Assembly (NCBI RefSeq): GCF_016858125.1
Contig: NZ_CP064781.1
Location: 2,799,501-2,863,500, forward strand
Origin: Azospira restricta
GTDB taxonomy: Bacteria > Pseudomonadota > Gammaproteobacteria > Burkholderiales > Rhodocyclaceae
Length of the DNA: 64,000 nucleotides
Direction: 5' to 3'
This document shows, one piece after another, positions 35,614 through 46,624 of the stretch; position 1 is the stretch's first letter; every line of letters begins with the position of its first letter. The notes beneath the pieces were generated by a model, which was given only the letters and a program-made list of their open reading frames with translations, was not told where the DNA came from and made no database searches. The position numbers were made by a program, and so were the translations under genes.

Positions 35614-35964
35614 TCACTCGGTGGGGATCAGATAAACATGCCCTTCCCGCTCGACGACGGGAACGGCGACCAGCCCCTTGCCGTTGCAACGGCCGCCGAG
35701 GCAGCGGCCGCTTTCCGGGGCGTACAGGGCGCCGTGCGTGGCGCAGATCAAGTATAGCTTGGAATGGTCGAAGAACTCGCCGTGCTGCCAGTCCAGTTCC
35801 ACCGGCACATGCCCGCAGCGGTTGAGGTAGGCGTATACGCGGCCGCCGAAGCGGATCGCGAACGCCGGTTCCTCCGCACCGTGGCGCGCCACCGAAAAAC
35901 GCACGCCGGGGCCGCCGTCGACCAGCGCCTCGCCGGCGCAGATCAGGCGTTCGCCTTCAGCCAC
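35614..35964 (-). CDS. Rieske [2Fe-2S] protein
   Basis: A 116-residue soluble Rieske-type ferredoxin. The cluster ligands are Cys50-x-His52 (CGH) and Cys74-x-x-His77 (CATH), the standard Rieske pattern, with LGGRCNGKGLVAVPV downstream. There is no membrane segment or oxygenase domain. The start codon is GTG at 35964, giving a 22-bp overlap with gph; an earlier in-frame start would read deep into gph. In Neisseria and other betaproteobacteria a similar small Rieske protein lies by gph and sppA. Its redox partner is unknown. Confidence 0.87.
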   Translation of the reverse strand: MAEGERLICAGEALVDGGPGVRFSVARHGAEEPAFAIRFGGRVYAYLNRCGHVPVELDWQHGEFFDHSKLYLICATHGALYAPESGRCLGGRCNGKGLVAVPVVEREGHVYLIPTE

Positions 35965-36599
35965 CGGCGCAACTCCTCGATCGCATGCAGGCGTGCCAGC
36001 GGCTCCAGCGCATCGAGCGCCTCGGGCGGATGCGCCCCGTAGGCGACGGCCAGCGCGGCGACGCCGGCGTTCCTCGCCATCTGCAGATCGTGCGTGGTGT
36101 CGCCGATCATCAGCGTTCGCTCCGGCGCGACGGCAAATGCCGTCATCAGTTCTTCCAGCATCTGCGGATGCGGCTTCGAGTGGCATTCGTCGGCGCAGCG
36201 CGAATCGTGGAAAAAAGGGCCGAGGCCGCTCACCTGCAGCGCCCGGTCGAGGCCGACCCGGCTCTTGCCGGTCGCCACCGCCAGCATGAAGCCGTCCTCG
36301 GCGAGTTCGGCGATCAGCTCGCCGGCACCGGCGAACAGCGTCAGCTCGTGGTCGCGGGAAAGATAGTGGTACCGATAGCGCTCCACCATCTGCGGATAGC
36401 GCGCCTCCGGCAGGTCGGGCACCGCGTGGCGCAGCGCATCGCCGAGCCCCAGCCCGATGACATGGCGCGCCCGCTCGTCGCTCGGCGGCTCGATGCCGAG
36501 GTCGCCGGCCGCCGCCTGGATGGCGGCGACGATCGCCGCCGCCGAGTCCATCAGCGTGCCGTCCCAGTCGAAAACCAGCAGCTCAAAACGCTTCGCCAT
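35943..36599 (-). CDS. gph: HAD-superfamily hydrolase, phosphoglycolate phosphatase-like
   Basis: A 218-residue HAD phosphatase. Motif I is FDWDGTLMDS with the nucleophile and acid Asp pair, motif II is VATGKSRVGL, motif III is the KPHPQML lysine and motif IV is MIGDTTHDLQMA. The layout with a helical cap matches Gph-type phosphatases, which remove 2-phosphoglycolate, though many relatives have other small substrates. It overlaps rluC by 17 bp and Rieske by 22 bp, so the run is tightly packed. Confidence 0.9.
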   Translation of the reverse strand: MAKRFELLVFDWDGTLMDSAAAIVAAIQAAAGDLGIEPPSDERARHVIGLGLGDALRHAVPDLPEARYPQMVERYRYHYLSRDHELTLFAGAGELIAELAEDGFMLAVATGKSRVGLDRALQVSGLGPFFHDSRCADECHSKPHPQMLEELMTAFAVAPERTLMIGDTTHDLQMARNAGVAALAVAYGAHPPEALDALEPLARLHAIEELRRWLKANA

Positions 36600-37560
36600 A
36601 ATCCTTCTCTTCCGTCGCCGTCAGGTGCGTGAGGAACGCCGCCAGCGCCTCCGGCAGCGGCGCTTCGAGCGCCACGCGCTCGTCCTTCAGCGGATGGGGG
36701 AAATCCATCTGCCACGCATGCAGGAACATCCGCTTCAGCCCCTCCCGCTGCAGCGACTTGTTCAGCGCAAAGTCACCGTATTTCTCGTCGCCGGCGATCG
36801 GAAAGCCGAGGTGCGCCAGATGCACGCGGATCTGGTGGGTGCGTCCGGTCTTGAGTTGGGCTTCGAGCAGGCTGAAGCGTTCCCAGCGGGCAAGCAGGCG
36901 AAACACGGTGTGCGAAAACTTGCCGTCCTCGGCAACGCGGACGCGGCGCTCGCCGTTGTCCAGCAGGTACTTGTAGAGCGGCAGCCGGACATCGCGCTTC
37001 TTCTCCAGCCAGCGGCCGGCGACCAGCACCAGGTAGCGCTTGTCGGCCTGCCGCCCGCCCTCGCGGAACATGTCGTGCAGCGCGGTCAGCGCCGAACGCT
37101 TCTTGCCGACGAGCAGGATGCCGGAGGTCTCACGGTCGAGCCGGTGCGCCAGTTCGAGGAACTTCGCCTGCGGCCGCTGCCGCCGCAGCGCCTCGATGAC
37201 GCCGAAGGAGACGCCGCTGCCGCCGTGCACGGCGATCCCTGCCGGCTTGTTTACCGCCAGCAGCGCGTCGTCCTCGAACAGGATCGGCAAATCCGAACGC
37301 ATCATGGCGCCGGCATCGGCCTCGTCCTTCTTCTCGGCGATGCGCAGCGGCGGCAGGCGCAGCTCGTCGCCGCGCTGCAGGCGGTACGAGGCTTCGGCGC
37401 GCTTCTTGTTCACCCGCACCTCGCCGCTCCTGAGGATGCGGTAGACGTGGCTTTTGGGGACCCCCTTGCAGACGCGCAGGAGATAGTTGTCGAGGCGCTG
37501 GCCGGCCTCTTCGTCGCTGATCAGGGCCCGGGTGACGGAGTTTTTGCTTATATCGGGCAT
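36583..37560 (-). CDS. rluC: 23S rRNA pseudouridine synthase RluC
   Basis: A 325-residue RluA-family enzyme that makes pseudouridines 955, 2504 and 2580 in 23S rRNA. An N-terminal S4 RNA-binding domain (GQRLDNYLLRVCKGVPKSHVYRILRSGEVRVN) precedes the catalytic domain with HRLDRETSGILL (catalytic Asp) and GRTHQIRVHLAHLGFPIAGDEKYG. The start ATG at 37560 was chosen over a longer in-frame ORF because it gives the family N-terminus. It is divergent from rne, an arrangement conserved from E. coli. The rne promoter overlaps its first codons. Confidence 0.97.
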   Translation of the reverse strand: MPDISKNSVTRALISDEEAGQRLDNYLLRVCKGVPKSHVYRILRSGEVRVNKKRAEASYRLQRGDELRLPPLRIAEKKDEADAGAMMRSDLPILFEDDALLAVNKPAGIAVHGGSGVSFGVIEALRRQRPQAKFLELAHRLDRETSGILLVGKKRSALTALHDMFREGGRQADKRYLVLVAGRWLEKKRDVRLPLYKYLLDNGERRVRVAEDGKFSHTVFRLLARWERFSLLEAQLKTGRTHQIRVHLAHLGFPIAGDEKYGDFALNKSLQREGLKRMFLHAWQMDFPHPLKDERVALEAPLPEALAAFLTHLTATEEKDYGEAF

Positions 37561-37572
37561 TTTTAATATACT
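37544..37572 (+). promoter_or_regulatory. Likely rne promoter overlapping the rluC start
   Basis: TTGCTT (37544-37549) and TATACT (37567-37572) are separated by 17 bp on the plus strand, predicting a start near 37579. The same A/T-rich stretch could give rluC a -10 box on the other strand (TATATT, 37570-37565), so the two promoters compete for the same DNA. Confidence 0.65.
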
Positions 37573-37578
37573 GGCCGG

Positions 37579-37953
37579 GATTTGCGTCTCGGACTGAAAG
37601 AGACGCTGACCCGTGAGACCGTCGAGCCGCGCCATCCCTGCGGCAGTTTTCCGGCAGGCCTCAGTCGCCTCGCTTGCGCCAACCTGCGCAAGATCATCCA
37701 ACGCAAATCCTGGTTAAGTTCGCTCACCAAAAGTAGCGATACTACTTGATTTGCGCGTGCCCGGCACGGACGGATCACCCCGAGCAGATTCCCCGGCCAC
37801 GGTTTTTCGTGGCCAGAAGAACAGAAACATCCAGCGATTTCGCACCTTTAGTTGCCAACCCGGAGAGCCATGGAGCGCCCCACCCACAACTAAACCTGCC
37901 GCTGCCTGCTTGCGGGAGCTCCGGCCGCGCCTACGCGCGGGAGCCCAAGCATC
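37579..37953 (+). promoter_or_regulatory. rne 5' untranslated leader with several hairpins
   Basis: About 375 nt of non-coding leader, close to the 361 nt of E. coli rne, whose leader lets RNase E regulate its own mRNA. Visible hairpins are 37584-37606 (7-bp stem, GCGTCTC/GAGACGC), 37673-37692 (7 bp, CTTGCGC/GCGCAAG), 37731-37747 (6 bp), 37795-37814 (7 bp, GGCCACG/CGTGGCC with a GTTTTT loop) and 37925-37940 (6 bp with an outer GCTCC/GGAGC extension) that contains the ribosome-binding GGGAG. No coding region is credible here. It differs in sequence from the enteric element as I recall it. The autoregulatory role is inferred. Confidence 0.6.
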
Positions 37954-40725
37954 ATGAAACGCATGCTCTTCAATGCGACACAAGCCGAGGAACTCCGTGT
38001 CGCCATTGTCGACGGTCAGAAACTGATCGATCTCGACATTGAATCGGCCTCGAAGGAACAACGCAAAAGCAACATCTACAAGGGTGTCATCACCCGCGTG
38101 GAACCCAGCCTGGAAGCGGCTTTCGTCAATTACGGCGAAGAGCGCCACGGCTTCCTGCCGTTCAAGGAAATCTCCCGCGCCTACTTCCAGGGCAATGTCG
38201 AGCCGTCCAAGGCGCGCATCCAGGACGTCATCAAGGAAGGCCAGGAGCTGATCGTCCAGGTCGAGAAGGACGAGCGCGGCAACAAGGGTGCCGCGCTGAC
38301 GACCTTCATCAGCCTCGCCGGCCGCTATCTGGTGCTGATGCCGAACAACCCGCGCGGCGGCGGCGTCTCGCGCCGCGTCGAGGGCGAGGAGCGCAACGAG
38401 CTGCGCGAGATCATGGACCAGCTGCAGGTGCCGTCGGGGATGAGCCTGATCGCGCGCACCGCGGCGATCGGCCGCAGCGCCGAGGAACTGCAGTGGGACC
38501 TCAACTACCTGCTGCAGCTGTGGAGCGCGATCGAGGGCGCCGCCGGCCAGCAGTCCGGCCCCTTCCTGATCTACCTGGAAGGCAGCCTGGTCATCCGCGC
38601 CATCCGCGACTACTTTCAGCCGGACATCGGCGAGATCCTGATCGACACCGACGATGTCTTCGAGCAGGCCCGCGCCTTCATGGGCACGGTAATGCCGGGC
38701 AACATCAACCGCGTCAAGCGCTACCGCGACGACGTGCCGCTGTTCTCGCGCTTCCAGATCGAACACCAGATCGAGTCGGCCTACTCGCGCCAGGTCAACC
38801 TGCCGTCGGGCGGTGCCGTCGTCATCGACCACACCGAGGCGCTCGTCGCCTGCGACGTCAACTCCGGCCGCGCGACGCGCGGCGCCGACATCGAGGAAAC
38901 CGCGTTCAAGACCAACTGCGAAGCGGCCGACGAGATCGCCCGCCAGCTGCGCCTGCGCGACCTCGGCGGCCTGATCGTGATCGACTTCATCGACATGGAG
39001 AGCAGCAAGAACCAGCGCGAGGTCGAGAACCGCCTGCGCGACGCGCTGCGCCACGACCGCGCCCGCGTGCAGATGGGCAAGATCAGCCGCTTTGGCCTGA
39101 TGGAACTGTCGCGCCAGCGCCTGCGCCCGGCGCTCGCCGAGACCAGCTACATCACCTGCCCGCGCTGCACCGGTACCGGCCATATCCGCTCGACCGAATC
39201 GGCCGCGCTGCACATCCTGCGCATCCTCGAAGAGGAAGCGATGAAGGACAACACCGCCGCCGTGCACACGCAGGTGCCGGTCGACGTCGCCACCTTCCTG
39301 CTCAACGAGAAGCGCCCGGACATCGCGGCGATCGAGCTGCGGCACAAGGTCACCATCCTGCTGATCCCGAACAAGCACCTCGAGACGCCGCAGCACACCA
39401 TCGTCCGCCTGCGCCATGACGACCTCAACCAGGAAGACCTGAACCAGCCGTCGTACAAGATGGTCGAGGCTCCGGCGGAAGAGCTGAAGACCGGCAGCGC
39501 CCAGGCGGAAGGCCGTCAGCCGCGCCAGGAAGCGGCGATCAAGCACATCACGCCGGAGCAGCCGGCACCGGTCAGCGAAGAGAAGCCGGCCGAGCCGGCC
39601 AAGCCCGCAGCCGCCCCGGCACCGGAGACCGGCATCATCGCCAAGATTTTCTCGTGGTTCCGCGGCAACAAGGCGCCGGCCGAAACGGCACCGGAACCGG
39701 CCAAGAAAACCGAGGAGCGCCGCTCCGGCGCGAACCGCGAACGCGGCCGTGACGACAAGCGCGAAGGTCAGCGCGACGGCGGACGCCGTGGCCGCGGCAA
39801 CCGCAGCAGCCGCAGCGAGGACGAGCGCGAGGGTCGCGAGGGTCGGGAAGCCCGCGAAGCGCGCCCGCCGCGCGAGCCGAAGGAAGGCCGCCAGCAGGGC
39901 GCCCCGCGCGAGGAAGGTCAGCAGGCGCAGCGCGAGCCGCGCGAACCCCGTCGTCAGCGCGAACCGCGTGAACCGCGCGAGCCGCGTGCGGAACGCAACA
40001 AGGAAGCCCAGCAGGCTGCCGCCACCGAAAGCAAGCTAGCCGCCCAGGCCGGTGCCGATGCCGCGCCGACCCCGGAGGTCGCCGGCGACGAGGAAGGCCG
40101 TGGCCGCCGTCGCGGTCGCCGCGGCGGCCGCCGCGAGCGCGGCGAAGGCCGTCCGGAAGCGCAAGCCGGCGCCGACGCGGCGACCGTGGCGGCAACGCTC
40201 GAGGGCGAGGCCCTGGCGGCCGCCCCGGCCGCCGAAGCCCCGACCCTAGAGGCTGCCGCGCCGACGCCTCCGGCCGTGCAGGAAGCGGTCGCGGTCGCGC
40301 CGGCCGCCGAAGCGGCGGTTGAAACGATCACCGCGCCGGCGGTCGCCGTCGTCGCCGAGCCGCCGGCTGTGGAGACGCCGGCACCGGCGACCTCTCCCGT
40401 CAGTGCGCCCGAAGCGGCCGCAACGCCCGAAGCGGAAGCGCCTGCCGAAGCGGAAGCGCCTGCCGAAGCCGTCGTCGCCGCCCCGCCCGAGCCGCCGGTC
40501 GCCGCCGAACCGATCGCCGTTTCCGCGCAGGCCTCCGAACCGGCAGCCGACATCGGCGCCGCCCTCGAATCGTCGGGGCTGGTGATGGTCGAAACCAGTC
40601 AGGACAAGGCGCGCGCGTGGGTTCCGGAAGTCGCGCCGACGCCCGTCCAGCCGCGCCGCCGCCGACCCGCTCCGGTCGTCACCAGCGACGAGCCGATGGT
40701 CATGGTCGAGACCCGCGACAAGTAA
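37954..40725 (+). CDS. rne: Ribonuclease E
   Basis: A 923-residue endoribonuclease and degradosome scaffold. The N-terminal catalytic half has the S1 domain (NIYKGVITRVEPSLEAAFVNYG, about residues 45-120), the 5' sensor and RNase H-like regions, the DNase I-like subdomain with catalytic aspartates (CDVNSGRATRG, VIDFIDMES) and the zinc link CPRCTGTGH that joins dimers. At about 558-575 lies an amphipathic stretch (IIAKIFSWFRG) like the membrane-targeting helix of E. coli. Residues about 587-690 are Arg-rich with REPREPREPR repeats, then comes a long Ala/Pro/Glu-rich tail and a conserved C-terminal end (PRRRRPAPV, VMVETRDK). The length is a little below E. coli (1061). Confidence 0.97.
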   Translation: MKRMLFNATQAEELRVAIVDGQKLIDLDIESASKEQRKSNIYKGVITRVEPSLEAAFVNYGEERHGFLPFKEISRAYFQGNVEPSKARIQDVIKEGQELIVQVEKDERGNKGAALTTFISLAGRYLVLMPNNPRGGGVSRRVEGEERNELREIMDQLQVPSGMSLIARTAAIGRSAEELQWDLNYLLQLWSAIEGAAGQQSGPFLIYLEGSLVIRAIRDYFQPDIGEILIDTDDVFEQARAFMGTVMPGNINRVKRYRDDVPLFSRFQIEHQIESAYSRQVNLPSGGAVVIDHTEALVACDVNSGRATRGADIEETAFKTNCEAADEIARQLRLRDLGGLIVIDFIDMESSKNQREVENRLRDALRHDRARVQMGKISRFGLMELSRQRLRPALAETSYITCPRCTGTGHIRSTESAALHILRILEEEAMKDNTAAVHTQVPVDVATFLLNEKRPDIAAIELRHKVTILLIPNKHLETPQHTIVRLRHDDLNQEDLNQPSYKMVEAPAEELKTGSAQAEGRQPRQEAAIKHITPEQPAPVSEEKPAEPAKPAAAPAPETGIIAKIFSWFRGNKAPAETAPEPAKKTEERRSGANRERGRDDKREGQRDGGRRGRGNRSSRSEDEREGREGREAREARPPREPKEGRQQGAPREEGQQAQREPREPRRQREPREPREPRAERNKEAQQAAATESKLAAQAGADAAPTPEVAGDEEGRGRRRGRRGGRRERGEGRPEAQAGADAATVAATLEGEALAAAPAAEAPTLEAAAPTPPAVQEAVAVAPAAEAAVETITAPAVAVVAEPPAVETPAPATSPVSAPEAAATPEAEAPAEAEAPAEAVVAAPPEPPVAAEPIAVSAQASEPAADIGAALESSGLVMVETSQDKARAWVPEVAPTPVQPRRRRPAPVVTSDEPMVMVETRDK
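40429..40464 (+). repeat. Tandem 18-bp repeat in the rne tail
   Basis: Two perfect copies of an 18-bp unit (40429-40446 and 40447-40464) encode EAEAPAEAEAPA in the disordered tail of RNase E. The number of copies may vary between strains by slippage. No effect on frame. Confidence 0.85.
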
Positions 40726-40745
40726 GCCGCGGCAGCTGCAATGAA

Positions 40746-40778
40746 AACGGGGCGCCCGCGGGCGCCCCGTTCTTTTTT
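40746..40778 (+). terminator. Bidirectional terminator between rne and the phosphatase gene
   Basis: A stem of 11 bp (40746-40756/40761-40771, ACGGGGCGCC core) with loop CGCG is followed by TTCTTTTTT on the plus strand and preceded by GAAAA, so it can end rne on the plus strand and the phosphatase-uvrB transcript on the minus strand. Confidence 0.88.
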
Positions 40779-40800
40779 CCGCGACCCGGCGGACGGTCGG

Positions 40801-41312
40801 TTAGGCTGCCGCCGCCGGTTTCTTCTGACGGACCGTCGGCGTCGGCGGCAAGCGCCGCGCCAGTTCGTCGAGCAGACCCAGCGAAGCGTCCTCGACCATG
40901 TCGATCACCAGATCGAAGCCGTGGCCGAGGCCGTAGAACGGATCGGGTACCTCGTCGTCGTCGAAGTTGCGGGCGTAGCGCATGAACAGGTCGAGGCGAC
41001 CGGCCAGCTCGGGCGGACACATGCGGCGCAGGACTTCGAGGTTGTTCCTGTCCATCGCCAGCACCAGATCGAAGTATTCGAGGTCTTGCGCCGCCACCTT
41101 GCGCGCGCGGATCGACGACAGGTCGTAACCGCGCGCTGCGGCAGCGCGTTGCGTGCGCGGATCGGGCGCTTCGCCGACGTGGTAACCGTGCGTTCCCGCC
41201 GAATCGACCTCCACCCTCGCCTCCAGCGAACGCTCGCGCAGCAGCTTGCGGAAAACGCCTTCCGCCGTCGGCGAGCGGCAGATGTTGCCCATGCACACGA
41301 ACAGGATCTTGA

Positions 41313-41316
<4 letters not shown>
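40801..41316 (-). CDS. Low-molecular-weight protein tyrosine phosphatase
   Basis: A 171-residue LMW-PTP. The active-site loop at the N-terminus is C8-M-G-N-I-C13-R14-S15, and the acid loop DPFYG is near residue 133. The length is typical (about 155). The start overlaps the uvrB stop (ATGA). Such enzymes often act on bacterial tyrosine kinases that control polysaccharide export, but no kinase gene is in this window. Related betaproteobacteria also carry this gene beside uvrB. Confidence 0.93.
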
Positions 41317-43415
<2,099 letters not shown>

Positions 43416-43489
43416 GATAGAATTTTGCGCTGCGTCAAGCCCGCAATCACCGGATGCGGGCGTTTTTCCGATTATCCCATGGAGTGCAT

Positions 43490-44692
43490 ATGAGTTCCTC
43501 GATCTTTGCGGCGGTGGAGATGGCTCCCCGTGACCCGATCCTTGGCCTGAACGAAGCGTTCAACGCGGACACCCGCGCGACCAAGGTGAACCTCGGCGTT
43601 GGCGTCTACTTCGACGACAACGGCAAGATCCCGCTGCTCGCCGCCGTCAAGGCCGCCGAGGAAGCCCGCCTGAAGGCCGCCCCGCCGCGCGGCTACCAGC
43701 CGATCGAAGGCCCCGCCGCCTACAACAACGCGGTGCAGAACCTGCTCTTCGGCAAGGACTCCGCGCTGCTCGCCAATGGCCAGGTGGTCACCGTCGAGGC
43801 CCTCGGCGGCACCGGCGCGCTGAAGATCGGCGCCGACTACCTGAAGCGCCTGAACCCGGCCGCCAAGGTCTACATCAGCGACCCGTCGTGGGAAAACCAC
43901 CGCGCGCTGTTCGAGTCGGCCGGCTTCGTCGTCGACAACTACGCCTACTACGACGGCGCCACCCGCGGCGTGAACTTCGACGGGATGAAGGCCAGCCTGA
44001 AGGCGATGGCGCCGGGCTCGATCGTCGTGCTGCACGCCTGCTGCCACAACCCGACCGGTGCCGACCTGTCGGATGCGCAGTGGGCCGAAGTCGTCGAGCT
44101 GTGCCAGGCCGGCGGCCTCGTCCCGTTCCTCGACATGGCCTACCAGGGCTTCGCCGAAGGCATCGACGCCGACGCCGTCGCCGTCCGCGCGTTCTCGGCC
44201 TCCGGCCTGCAGTTCTTCGCCTCGTCGTCGTTCTCGAAGAACTTCTCGCTCTACGGTGAGCGCGTCGGCGCGCTGTCCATCGTCACCGCCAACAAGGACG
44301 AAGCCGCCCGCGTGCTGTCGCAGGTCAAGCGCGTGATCCGCACCAACTACTCCAACCCGCCGATCCACGGCGGCGCGCTGGTCGCCGCGGTGCTTTCGTC
44401 GCCGGAACTGCGCGCAATGTGGGAAGAGGAGCTGGCCGGCATGCGCGACCGCATCCGCGCGATGCGCACCGGCCTCGTCGACGCGATCAAGGCCGCCGGC
44501 GTGACGCAGGACTTCTCGTTCGTCGTCAAGCAGCGCGGCATGTTCTCCTACACCGGCCTGTCGGCCGCGCAGGTCGAGCAGCTGAAGAGCGACTTCGGCA
44601 TCTACGCCGTGTCCACCGGCCGCATCTGCCTGGCCGCGCTGAACACGAAGAACATCGGCTACGTCGCCGACGCCATCGCCAAGGTGCTCTGA
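43490..44692 (+). CDS. Aspartate/aromatic amino acid aminotransferase (class I)
   Basis: A 400-residue PLP enzyme of the AspC/TyrB subfamily. The ring-contact block [18 protein letters not shown], the [18 protein letters not shown] block and the PLP lysine region [20 protein letters not shown] are diagnostic, as is the C-terminal GRICLAALN with the substrate-binding arginine. It should transaminate aspartate, tyrosine or phenylalanine with 2-oxoglutarate. The start [16 protein letters not shown] at 43490 gives the family N-terminus. A terminator follows. The uvrB-aminotransferase divergence is conserved in many betaproteobacteria. Confidence 0.95.
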   Translation: MSSSIFAAVEMAPRDPILGLNEAFNADTRATKVNLGVGVYFDDNGKIPLLAAVKAAEEARLKAAPPRGYQPIEGPAAYNNAVQNLLFGKDSALLANGQVVTVEALGGTGALKIGADYLKRLNPAAKVYISDPSWENHRALFESAGFVVDNYAYYDGATRGVNFDGMKASLKAMAPGSIVVLHACCHNPTGADLSDAQWAEVVELCQAGGLVPFLDMAYQGFAEGIDADAVAVRAFSASGLQFFASSSFSKNFSLYGERVGALSIVTANKDEAARVLSQVKRVIRTNYSNPPIHGGALVAAVLSSPELRAMWEEELAGMRDRIRAMRTGLVDAIKAAGVTQDFSFVVKQRGMFSYTGLSAAQVEQLKSDFGIYAVSTGRICLAALNTKNIGYVADAIAKVL

Positions 44693-44713
44693 GCGCAGCG
44701 CCGCTCCCGCAAG

Positions 44714-44741
44714 AACGCCGGCAGCCGCCGGCGTTTTTCTT
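44714..44741 (+). terminator. Rho-independent terminator of the aminotransferase gene
   Basis: A 9-bp stem (44714-44722/44727-44735, AACGCCGGC/GCCGGCGTT) with loop AGCC is followed by TTTTTCTTT. The AA on the 5' side makes it weakly bidirectional, which could also serve the AsmA-like gene ending at 44757. Confidence 0.88.
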
Positions 44742-44756
44742 TGCGGCGCGGGAAAG

Positions 44757-46568
44757 TCAGCGGCCGGCCTGCAGCGCCGGATTGCGCAGCGTGCCGCTCG
44801 CTGTCACCGGCATGCGGATGACGCTGGCCGAACCGCGCATCTCCACGTCGAAGCGACCCGACAGCTTGCCGTCGCGTGCGATGTCGAGCGTACCGCCGGA
44901 ACGCAGCGCCCCGGAGGCAAGCGCGATGTCGGTGAAGCGCACCGACTCCGGCGTGATGCGCAGCTTGCTGCCCAACTGCTCGAAGCGCGTCGAGCCGCCG
45001 GCGACACTTCCCTTCCCGGCACGCCGCACCGCCTCGACCAGATCGAACTTGCCGAGCGTCCCGCGCTGCATCGCGAAATCGCCGTCGCCGGCCGCCGCCC
45101 TGAGCGCTTCGCCCCATTCCGCGGCCGTCGCGGAGAACTTCAGCGCGCCGGCGAATTCGCCCTCGAACTGTTCCGGATAGCCGAGCGCGGCGCCCAGCCG
45201 GGCCAGGCTCATGTGCTTGACGCCGATCTCGCCGGACAGCTTCGGCTGCCCGGTGCGTTCGAAGCGCAGAGTTCCCTGCAGCGCGCCATCGAAGATCCTC
45301 GCGTCGAGCGAGCGCAGCGCCAGCGCGCGCCCGTCCCAAACCGCCTTGCCCTGGATCGAATCGAAACGGTACGGCGAATTCGGCACCGGCAGCCAGGCGT
45401 AGCCCTCGAAGTCGGCGACGATATTGGCGCCATCGGTCGTCGCCCGCAGATGCAGCGAACGCTCGGCGTTGCGCAGGCTGATCGGCTTGCCGCTCGCCAG
45501 ATCGGCGGACGCGATCTCGCCGTGCAGGTCGGCCAGCGCCAGGCCGAGCAGCGACAGGCGCAGGCGACTGAAGCTGATCGCCCCCACCTGCGCCGGTGCG
45601 TTCGCCTGCGCAACTGCGGCGAGCGCCTTCGGCAACAGCGCGACGGCATCGTCGTCGAGCGACGCGGCGACGACTTCGACGCTGGAGAAAACCGGGCGCG
45701 AACCGAGCAGCGAAAACAGCTCGGGCACCAGCCGGATGCTCGCCGCCTGCGCCTTGGCGCCATCGCCGACGCTGACACTTTGCAGCGAGATCGCCGGGCG
45801 CGGCAGGAAACTGGCCTGGACCTCGCCGATGCGCACCGGCTGGCCGACGAGGCGGCCGAGCCCGGCTTCGAGTTCGGGGCGATGGCGGTCATAGGGATAG
45901 AGCGCGAAGAAGAGAAGCAGCAGCACGACGACGCCGGCGACGCCGAGCGCGATCGCGAGCGGCAGCGAAACATAGGTACGCGGGCCGCGGCGGATCGGCT
46001 TGATCACGTCGTCGTCGCCGGCGAGCATTCCCGACAGGCGGCCGGCGATCCTCGCCGCCGGCTCCTCGTGCGCCGGCGGCGGAGGCGACTCCGGCTCGCG
46101 GTCGAAGACCGACAGCGGCGCGACGCTCTGCGGCGGCGGATAGACCGACTGCGGCGAGATCGACAGTGGCGCCACCGAGAACGGTTCGACCGACGGCGGC
46201 GGTGCCGGCGGCAGTTCCACCGCCGGCAGCGGTGCCGGCGCTGCGGGGGGCGCCTCGTCCGCTACCGCCTCCTTGTCCTTGCTCAGGCGCTTCATCGCCG
46301 CGGCCTTGATGTCCTCGGCCACCTTGCGGCTTTGTTCCCACACCGAATCCGCTTCCAGTTGCGGCACGACGAGGCCATCGCGTTCGAGTTCCTGCAGCGC
46401 GTTCTCGACCAGTTGCTGATTGCCGGTTTTTTCGCACAGATCGGCGACGGTCGACTTGCCATCGACGAGAATCAGCACCATGCGCGTATTCCGCTGTACC
46501 ACGCGGGTTCGCTGCCGTACCGCCTCCTCTCCCGCCGGCGTCTTCCTGTAGATCAGATTTGCGTCCAT
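44757..46568 (-). CDS. Membrane protein with wHTH-like N-terminus and AsmA-like periplasmic region
   Basis: A 603-residue protein. Residues about 1-75 form a small alpha/beta domain (RTRVVQRNTRMVLILVDGKSTVADLCEKTGNQQLVENALQELERDG) that resembles winged-helix domains seen at the front of some betaproteobacterial regulators. A Pro-rich linker (about 100-175) leads to one transmembrane helix (about 200-222). The rest (230-603) is a periplasmic AsmA-like region with repeated beta-rich segments (AVWDGRALALRSLDARIFDGALQGTLRFERTG), as in AsmA/TamB lipid-bridge proteins. ATG 46568 was chosen; TTG 46577 is also in frame. Function unknown. Its 5' end lies back to back with the tRNA-Asn promoter. Confidence 0.72.
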   Translation of the reverse strand: MDANLIYRKTPAGEEAVRQRTRVVQRNTRMVLILVDGKSTVADLCEKTGNQQLVENALQELERDGLVVPQLEADSVWEQSRKVAEDIKAAAMKRLSKDKEAVADEAPPAAPAPLPAVELPPAPPPSVEPFSVAPLSISPQSVYPPPQSVAPLSVFDREPESPPPPAHEEPAARIAGRLSGMLAGDDDVIKPIRRGPRTYVSLPLAIALGVAGVVVLLLLFFALYPYDRHRPELEAGLGRLVGQPVRIGEVQASFLPRPAISLQSVSVGDGAKAQAASIRLVPELFSLLGSRPVFSSVEVVAASLDDDAVALLPKALAAVAQANAPAQVGAISFSRLRLSLLGLALADLHGEIASADLASGKPISLRNAERSLHLRATTDGANIVADFEGYAWLPVPNSPYRFDSIQGKAVWDGRALALRSLDARIFDGALQGTLRFERTGQPKLSGEIGVKHMSLARLGAALGYPEQFEGEFAGALKFSATAAEWGEALRAAAGDGDFAMQRGTLGKFDLVEAVRRAGKGSVAGGSTRFEQLGSKLRITPESVRFTDIALASGALRSGGTLDIARDGKLSGRFDVEMRGSASVIRMPVTASGTLRNPALQAGR

Positions 46569-46582
46569 TTTTATCAAAAAAG

Positions 46583-46611
46583 TTGACGAACCATCTTCAT
46601 GTGTCTATTAT
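46583..46611 (+). promoter_or_regulatory. tRNA-Asn promoter
   Basis: TTGACG (46583-46588) and TATTAT (46606-46611) are separated by 17 bp, with a predicted start near 46618, 7 nt before the tRNA. It lies only 15 bp from the start of the divergent AsmA-like gene. Confidence 0.82.
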
Positions 46612-46624
46612 GCGCGCTTCCTGA

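Noticed and set aside
39943-39990. REPREPR repeat in rne as a mobile or expanded repeat
   Set aside because: It is part of the normal Arg-rich RNA-binding region of RNase E and is not out of frame or duplicated elsewhere.
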